A DNA stretch of 17,575 nucleotides from positions 1-17,575 of the forward strand of contig ONFH01000062.1 of assembly GCA_900317015.1 (NCBI GenBank), in the 5' to 3' direction. How positions within the stretch are numbered: the first letter of the stretch is position 1; every line of letters begins with the position of its first letter. The notes beneath the pieces are model-generated. The model did not search any database and was not told the DNA's origin. It saw only the letters and a list, made by a program, of their open reading frames with translations. The position numbers and the translations under genes were made by a program. Shown one piece after another: positions 14,445-17,575 of this stretch. This DNA comes from an uncultured Erysipelotrichaceae bacterium. GTDB taxonomy: Bacteria > Bacillota_I > Bacilli_A > Erysipelotrichales > Coprobacillaceae.

Positions 14445-15368
14445 TTAATAGAAGCATCGTTCGTTGAGCCATTTTAAGAGATCCTTGTAGACTTCAATAC
14501 GGTCTTTATCCTGCATCATCGCATGACGCCGGTGATCATAGATCTTCATCGAGAGATCACGGATCCCTTTTTCTTTGTATTTGTCATAAATCGTCTGGGC
14601 ATCTTTACCAAACTTTGTGACGGGGTCATCAGCCCCTGCCCCGATAAAGATGGATAAATAGTCAGGTGTCTTGGCAAACGTTTCATCACTGTTTGCCTCT
14701 TTATTGATCTTTAAGACATCTAAGAGTCCTTTGACAGGATAAGGGAAATTATCCATCGTATCTTGTTCGTATGCATTGATCACGTTAGGATCATTTGATA
14801 AGAAATCTAATGGCTGATTGGAGCCAAGTTTCTTGGCAAAACGTTTACGCACGATCGTCAAGCGCTTCATTGAACGGAAGCGACTGCCGTGTAAGGCTTT
14901 CTCGACTTTAAAACGTAACGTTCCCGAACGTGACATATGGAGATTATAAGAAGGATTCAATAAGATCATGCCATGGAAGTAATCACCATAGCGGGTAGCA
15001 TATAAACGGATCAAGCTAGCCCCTAGGCCAACGCCAATAAAGTAATGCAAAGCTTCCTGATAACGAGGAATGATCACGCTCTGTAAATGATGCATATCAC
15101 TCAACAAGCCTTCACCTGCATCTCCTTCACCAAAATACCCTTGTTCAAAATCAATCAAGGAACGTCCATGGCCGGCGAAATCACTCACGATGACCACAAA
15201 TCCCTGATTGGCCATCCACTTACCGAAGTGATCATACCGTTCCATATTTTCACCAAGATCATGATGTACGAAAAGGACTGCTTTTATACGTAAGACGATC
15301 TTTGGTTCGTATACCATAAAATGGACGTGCGTATGTAAACTCGAAGTATACGTTTCTTCATGTTTCAT
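14445..15368 (-). CDS. Lysophospholipase-like alpha/beta hydrolase lacking the usual nucleophile serine
   Basis: A 307-residue protein of the serine aminopeptidase S33 / monoacylglycerol lipase type. Fold landmarks are VHHDLGENMERYDHFGKWMANQGFVVIVSDFAGHGRS (34-70, family: HG-EH--RY ... D--GHG-S), FIGVGLGAS (110-118), GAGADDPVT (243-251) with the acid Asp, and YDHRRHAMMQD (277-287) with His282. The elbow should read G-H-S-M-G, but residue 114 is Gly (codon GGC at 15027-15029); the nearest Ser is 118. It may be a non-catalytic homologue or use another nucleophile. No signal peptide is seen. The ATG at 15368 has GAGGGG upstream, with a weak AT-rich -10 region between it and recO. It is minus-strand, 81 bp after recO, and ends 19 bp before the glyQS promoter without a clear terminator. 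Confidence 0.82.
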   Translation of the reverse strand: MKHEETYTSSLHTHVHFMVYEPKIVLRIKAVLFVHHDLGENMERYDHFGKWMANQGFVVIVSDFAGHGRSLIDFEQGYFGEGDAGEGLLSDMHHLQSVIIPRYQEALHYFIGVGLGASLIRLYATRYGDYFHGMILLNPSYNLHMSRSGTLRFKVEKALHGSRFRSMKRLTIVRKRFAKKLGSNQPLDFLSNDPNVINAYEQDTMDNFPYPVKGLLDVLKINKEANSDETFAKTPDYLSIFIGAGADDPVTKFGKDAQTIYDKYKEKGIRDLSMKIYDHRRHAMMQDKDRIEVYKDLLKWLNERCFY

Positions 15369-15449
15369 AGCTATTCGCCCCTCTTTCTCATAATAAATCT
15401 TTCTTATATTCTACAACAATTATAAGGAAAATAAAACACGTTGCTTATC

Positions 15450-16187
15450 CTACACGATCTGTTTCACAAAAGTTTTTGACTTCAAACGAATTCCGGCATA
15501 CTCTTCCACATAATAAGCAAAGATCGGTGAGACTTTTGAGATCACCTCATCGCTTAAATGGATCTGATCACACTTAGCGACTGGGACCTTATAAAGATAA
15601 CGAATGGCCTTGAGCGTCTCCGGATCATAGTGCTGCATGCCTTTATGATGATCACGACAGACAAAGCCGCCATCATCCAAAGAGAAGTCGACCACTTTCG
15701 TACTGTCACAAAAGACGCAATGATCAAGCATCAAGGATACCCCATTGATCTTCATCAGATGGGCATTGATGACATTGTAGACGACTTTATAAGATGCCCC
15801 ATTATTTAAAGCGTCCAGGGTATCCTTTAAAAAATTATAATCTTCAAGCTTCGGGTCATTCTCTTTCACATAGCGATAGTAATATTCTAATAGATAATCA
15901 CCGATGATCTCACATTCGATCGTCTTTTTAATATAATGATAGTAATTCAGCACCTGACCGGTCATCAGATTAGAAATGCCTTTACGAGGAATCAGTTCTA
16001 ATTCGCTTAACGTCATCGGCATGACAAGACTGGCATTTTTGGCCGTCATCTTACGCACACCTCTTGCTTTGATCGTGATCTTGCCAAACTCCCGCGTATA
16101 GACATACACTAAAAGATCATTTTCTTTATAGGGCATTGTTTTTAAAACAATGCCCTTTGTGGAATTATGAGTAGTCGTTTTCGTCAT
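15450..16187 (-). CDS. recO: DNA repair protein RecO
   Basis: A 245-residue recombination mediator that, with RecR, loads RecA onto SSB-coated single strands in the RecF pathway. The N-terminal OB-fold is seen in KGIVLKTMPYKENDLLVYVYTREFGKITIKARGVRK (11-46). The helical middle is followed by a zinc motif with Cys157, Cys160, Cys177 and His180 (HCVFC ... FVCRDH). Length is typical. The ATG at 16187 overlaps the end of era by 23 bp and has an AAGGA site at 16196-16200 inside era, so the two are translated in tandem. Codons 11-19 contain a perfect 25-bp palindrome just after the era stop. The era-recO order is conserved in Bacillota. Confidence 0.95.
   Translation of the reverse strand: MTKTTTHNSTKGIVLKTMPYKENDLLVYVYTREFGKITIKARGVRKMTAKNASLVMPMTLSELELIPRKGISNLMTGQVLNYYHYIKKTIECEIIGDYLLEYYYRYVKENDPKLEDYNFLKDTLDALNNGASYKVVYNVINAHLMKINGVSLMLDHCVFCDSTKVVDFSLDDGGFVCRDHHKGMQHYDPETLKAIRYLYKVPVAKCDQIHLSDEVISKVSPIFAYYVEEYAGIRLKSKTFVKQIV
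16131..16155 (-). repeat. Perfect 25-bp palindrome at the era-recO junction
   Basis: Arms GGGCATTGTTTT (16131-16142) and AAAACAATGCCC (16144-16155) are perfectly complementary around one base. As RNA it would form a stem of at least 10 bp with a short A/U loop. It lies 9 bases past the era stop, inside recO codons 11-19. No T run follows on the minus strand, so it is not a standard terminator. Confidence 0.7.
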
Positions 16188-17061
16188 ATCCGAATTCCTT
16201 CAGATACTTAGGCTTTGAACGCCAGTCTTTTTCTACCTTTACATAAAGTTCAAGGTTGACATTCTTACCAGAGAACTTCTTCATATCTCGTTTGGCCTGG
16301 TAACGGATCTTCTTGATCAAGCTACCCTGCTTCCCAATGATAATGCCCTTCTGGCTCTTACGGTTGACGACGATATCCGCCATGATATCGATGTTCTCAT
16401 CATCTTCATGCCATTTCTGAATAACGATGGCGACATCATGAGGAATCTCATCATGCGTAAAGTATAAGATCTTCTCTCTGATAAATTCTGATAAGATGAA
16501 CTGTTCGGGATGATCGGTGATCATATCTTCCGGATAGATCATATCTCCTTCAGGAAGATCGCCTTTGATCGTCTTTAATAAGTCATCTAAGTTATCACCA
16601 TTTAAGGCACTGATCGGGATGATCTCCTTGAAATCATAGAGCAGATTCCATTCGGCTAACTTTGCCATCATTTCTTCTCTTGTGAGAAGATCAGACTTAT
16701 TCAAAAGCAGATAAACTGGACATTCTGCTTCATCCTTTAAACGCTGGATGATAAAACGGTCACCTTTTCCAATCTTCTCATCAGCGGCTTCCATTAACAG
16801 GATCAGATCACAGCCGACCATACTTGATAAGGCTGTCGAATTCATAAATGATCCTAAGCCATCCTGTGGTTTATGGATCCCTGGTGTATCCAAGAAAATG
16901 ATCTGTGCTTCATCATCCGTATAGATGCCCTGAACAGGGTTACGGGTCGTCTGAGCCGTTGGTGATGTGATCACTAATTTGGTTTTTAAAATATAGTTGA
17001 GCAGTGTGGACTTACCAACATTTGGACGTCCAATGATGCTCACAAAACCTGATTTAAACAT
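16165..17061 (-). CDS. era: GTPase Era, 16S rRNA maturation
   Basis: A 298-residue essential GTPase that binds the 3' end of 16S rRNA and checks 30S assembly. The GTPase domain shows G1 GRPNVGKST (11-19), G2 near TTR (38-40), G3 DTPGIHKP (58-65), G4 NKSD (121-124) and G5 SALNG (151-155). The C-terminal KH domain has the GIIIGKQGSLIKKI core (239-252) that binds RNA. Length is standard. The ATG at 17061 directly follows the cdd stop (TAAATG), and recO starts within its last codons, so cdd-era-recO read as one unit, as in many Bacillota. Confidence 0.97.
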   Translation of the reverse strand: MFKSGFVSIIGRPNVGKSTLLNYILKTKLVITSPTAQTTRNPVQGIYTDDEAQIIFLDTPGIHKPQDGLGSFMNSTALSSMVGCDLILLMEAADEKIGKGDRFIIQRLKDEAECPVYLLLNKSDLLTREEMMAKLAEWNLLYDFKEIIPISALNGDNLDDLLKTIKGDLPEGDMIYPEDMITDHPEQFILSEFIREKILYFTHDEIPHDVAIVIQKWHEDDENIDIMADIVVNRKSQKGIIIGKQGSLIKKIRYQAKRDMKKFSGKNVNLELYVKVEKDWRSKPKYLKEFGYDENDYS

Positions 17062-17460
17062 TTACATATCCTCACTTGTAAAAGATCGTGGTAATAATTC
17101 ATAAGGGTTCGTCACTTCATAATGATCTCTTGCCCCTAAAATAACAGGCGTCTTAGGATCTAATAATTCTGCAAAGGCCTGACGGCATGATCCACATGGC
17201 GAGATCAATGTAGGGCCATCGCCAACAATAGCGATTGCCACGATATCTTCCTTATGATAGCCACGGCAGTAGGTCTGGAAGACGGCATTACGTTCAGCAC
17301 ACATCGTCACTGAAAAGGCTGCATTTTCAATATTGCATCCATAAATAAATGTTCCATCCTTCAGTTCTACACATGCCCCTACCTTAAAATGTGAATAAGG
17401 GGCATAGGCACGTTCTCTTGCTTTAAAAGCTTCATCTACTAAATACTGATAGTCTTTCAT
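17062..17460 (-). CDS. cdd: Cytidine deaminase
   Basis: A 132-residue zinc enzyme of pyrimidine salvage that turns cytidine and deoxycytidine into uridine and deoxyuridine. The small tetrameric type is clear: substrate-binding AYAPYSHFKVGA (18-29) and NIENAAF (43-49), zinc and catalytic CAERNA with Cys54 and Glu56, and PCGSCRQ with Cys89 and Cys92. I chose the ATG at 17460 because it gives the normal family length and N-terminus (MKDYQYLVDEAFKARERAYAPYS). This ATG has no own ribosome site; instead its first bases overlap the stop (ATGA) of an 18-codon frame with a strong site. A GTG at 17511 in the cdd frame would add 17 residues encoded by a hairpin and is the alternative. It heads the cdd-era-recO unit. 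Confidence 0.93.
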   Translation of the reverse strand: MKDYQYLVDEAFKARERAYAPYSHFKVGACVELKDGTFIYGCNIENAAFSVTMCAERNAVFQTYCRGYHKEDIVAIAIVGDGPTLISPCGSCRQAFAELLDPKTPVILGARDHYEVTNPYELLPRSFTSEDM

Positions 17461-17513
17461 AAAAACGTGCGGCAACAGACCCGCGAATTTATTCGTGGGA
17501 GGAAGCCGCACAT
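17457..17513 (-). CDS. Possible 18-codon leader peptide upstream of cdd
   Basis: ATG at 17513 to TGA at 17457-17459 encodes MCGFLPRINSRVCCRTFL. It has a strong AAAGGAGGTG ribosome site at 17516-17525, and its stop overlaps the cdd start as ATGA, which would couple cdd translation to it. Nearly the whole frame lies in a hairpin, so the peptide sequence itself may be irrelevant. The competing reading is a GTG start at 17511 that extends cdd. Moderate to low confidence. Confidence 0.35.
   Translation of the reverse strand: MCGFLPRINSRVCCRTFL
17461..17511 (-). terminator. Terminator-like two-tier hairpin in the cdd leader
   Basis: On the minus strand GTGCGGC (17505-17511) pairs with GCCGCAC (17467-17473), followed by GTTTTT ending one base before the cdd ATG. 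Inside, CCCACGAAT and ATTCGCGGG form a second stem with one A-C mismatch and a 2-nt loop. The U run makes it look like an intrinsic terminator or attenuator. CCTCC at 17498-17502 can instead pair with the GGAGG ribosome site at 17518-17522. Confidence 0.6.
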
Positions 17514-17575
17514 GTCACCTCCTTTATATATAATCCTTTAGTCTGGAATGAGTGCATATCCGCCTGCATATCTGA

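Noticed and set aside
15369..15449. Possible promoter or terminator between recO and the hydrolase
   Set aside because: TATAAT- and TAGAAT-like strings and a 6-bp inverted repeat CTTATA/TATAAG occur, but no matching -35 box and no stem with a T run; AT-rich sequence alone explains them.
17461..17511. Cytidine deaminase starting at GTG 17511 with 17 extra residues
   Set aside because: The extra codons fall entirely within a hairpin and the family protein normally begins at the internal ATG. The good SD spacing (6 bases) keeps it as an alternative, so it is noted but not used.
17525..17575. C-terminal end of a further minus-strand gene
   Set aside because: Two frames are open to the window edge (one ending RYAGGYALIPD at 17538, one ending SRLKDYI at 17524). 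With so few codons neither can be identified; dgkA or ybeY would be expected from gene order only.
1..17575. Mobile element, CRISPR array, toxin-antitoxin or defence system
   Set aside because: No transposase, integrase, terminal repeats, spaced repeats or defence-type genes are seen; apart from the efflux pair and small genes the content is core metabolism and information processing.

Overview
The window is a core housekeeping stretch of a moderately low-GC Gram-positive (Bacillota) genome. The evidence is the gene order cdd-era-recO-glyQS-dnaG-rpoD-trmK-nif3 with cshB, nfo and ispH nearby, which is the Bacillota sigA macro-operon neighbourhood (in Bacillus subtilis: era, recO, dnaG, sigA, trmK, yqfO, ispH, cshB, nfo). 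Strong AGGAGG ribosome sites and TTGACA/TATAAT promoters fit this. The acidic Asp-rich linker in the sigma factors and the single-subunit GlyRS would suit an Erysipelotrichia-type lineage, but that narrower placement is a guess. I see no phage, insertion sequence, CRISPR array, tRNA or rRNA.

Layout from left to right. (1) 1-2923: the N-terminal part of ispH (minus strand, cut by the window edge) diverges from a cshB-nfo operon (plus) that ends in an intrinsic terminator. (2) 2922-5038: a small hypothetical gene (minus) diverges from a marR-MATE efflux pair (plus). A palindrome overlaps the shared promoter zone. (3) 5011-7783: a tightly overlapping minus-strand operon nif3-like > NUDIX (MutT/MTH1-like) > alpha/beta hydrolase > NUDIX (CoA-pyrophosphatase-like), with its own -10 box and terminator. 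(4) 7820-14426: glyQS > dnaG > rpoD > trmK > second rpoD, all minus. glyQS has a near-consensus promoter with a palindrome in its spacer. The second rpoD has its own near-consensus promoter and terminator. (5) 14445-17575: cdd > era > recO > a lysophospholipase-like hydrolase, all minus, with an unusual structured leader in front of cdd.

The genes cover initiation of replication (DnaG), transcription (two RpoD), translation and RNA maturation (GlyRS, TrmK, Era, CshB), DNA repair (Nfo, RecO), nucleotide and metabolite sanitation (two NUDIX proteins, Cdd, Nif3-like), isoprenoid synthesis (IspH) and drug export (MATE).

The most notable points are: two full-length housekeeping sigma-70 genes flanking trmK, nearly identical in their DNA-binding regions; a cdd leader with a terminator-like hairpin, a possible anti-Shine-Dalgarno and an 18-codon upstream reading frame; a glyQS promoter with an operator-like palindrome and no visible T-box; and a hydrolase whose nucleophile serine position is glycine. 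No wholly new multi-gene system is evident; these are local oddities in an otherwise conserved region.
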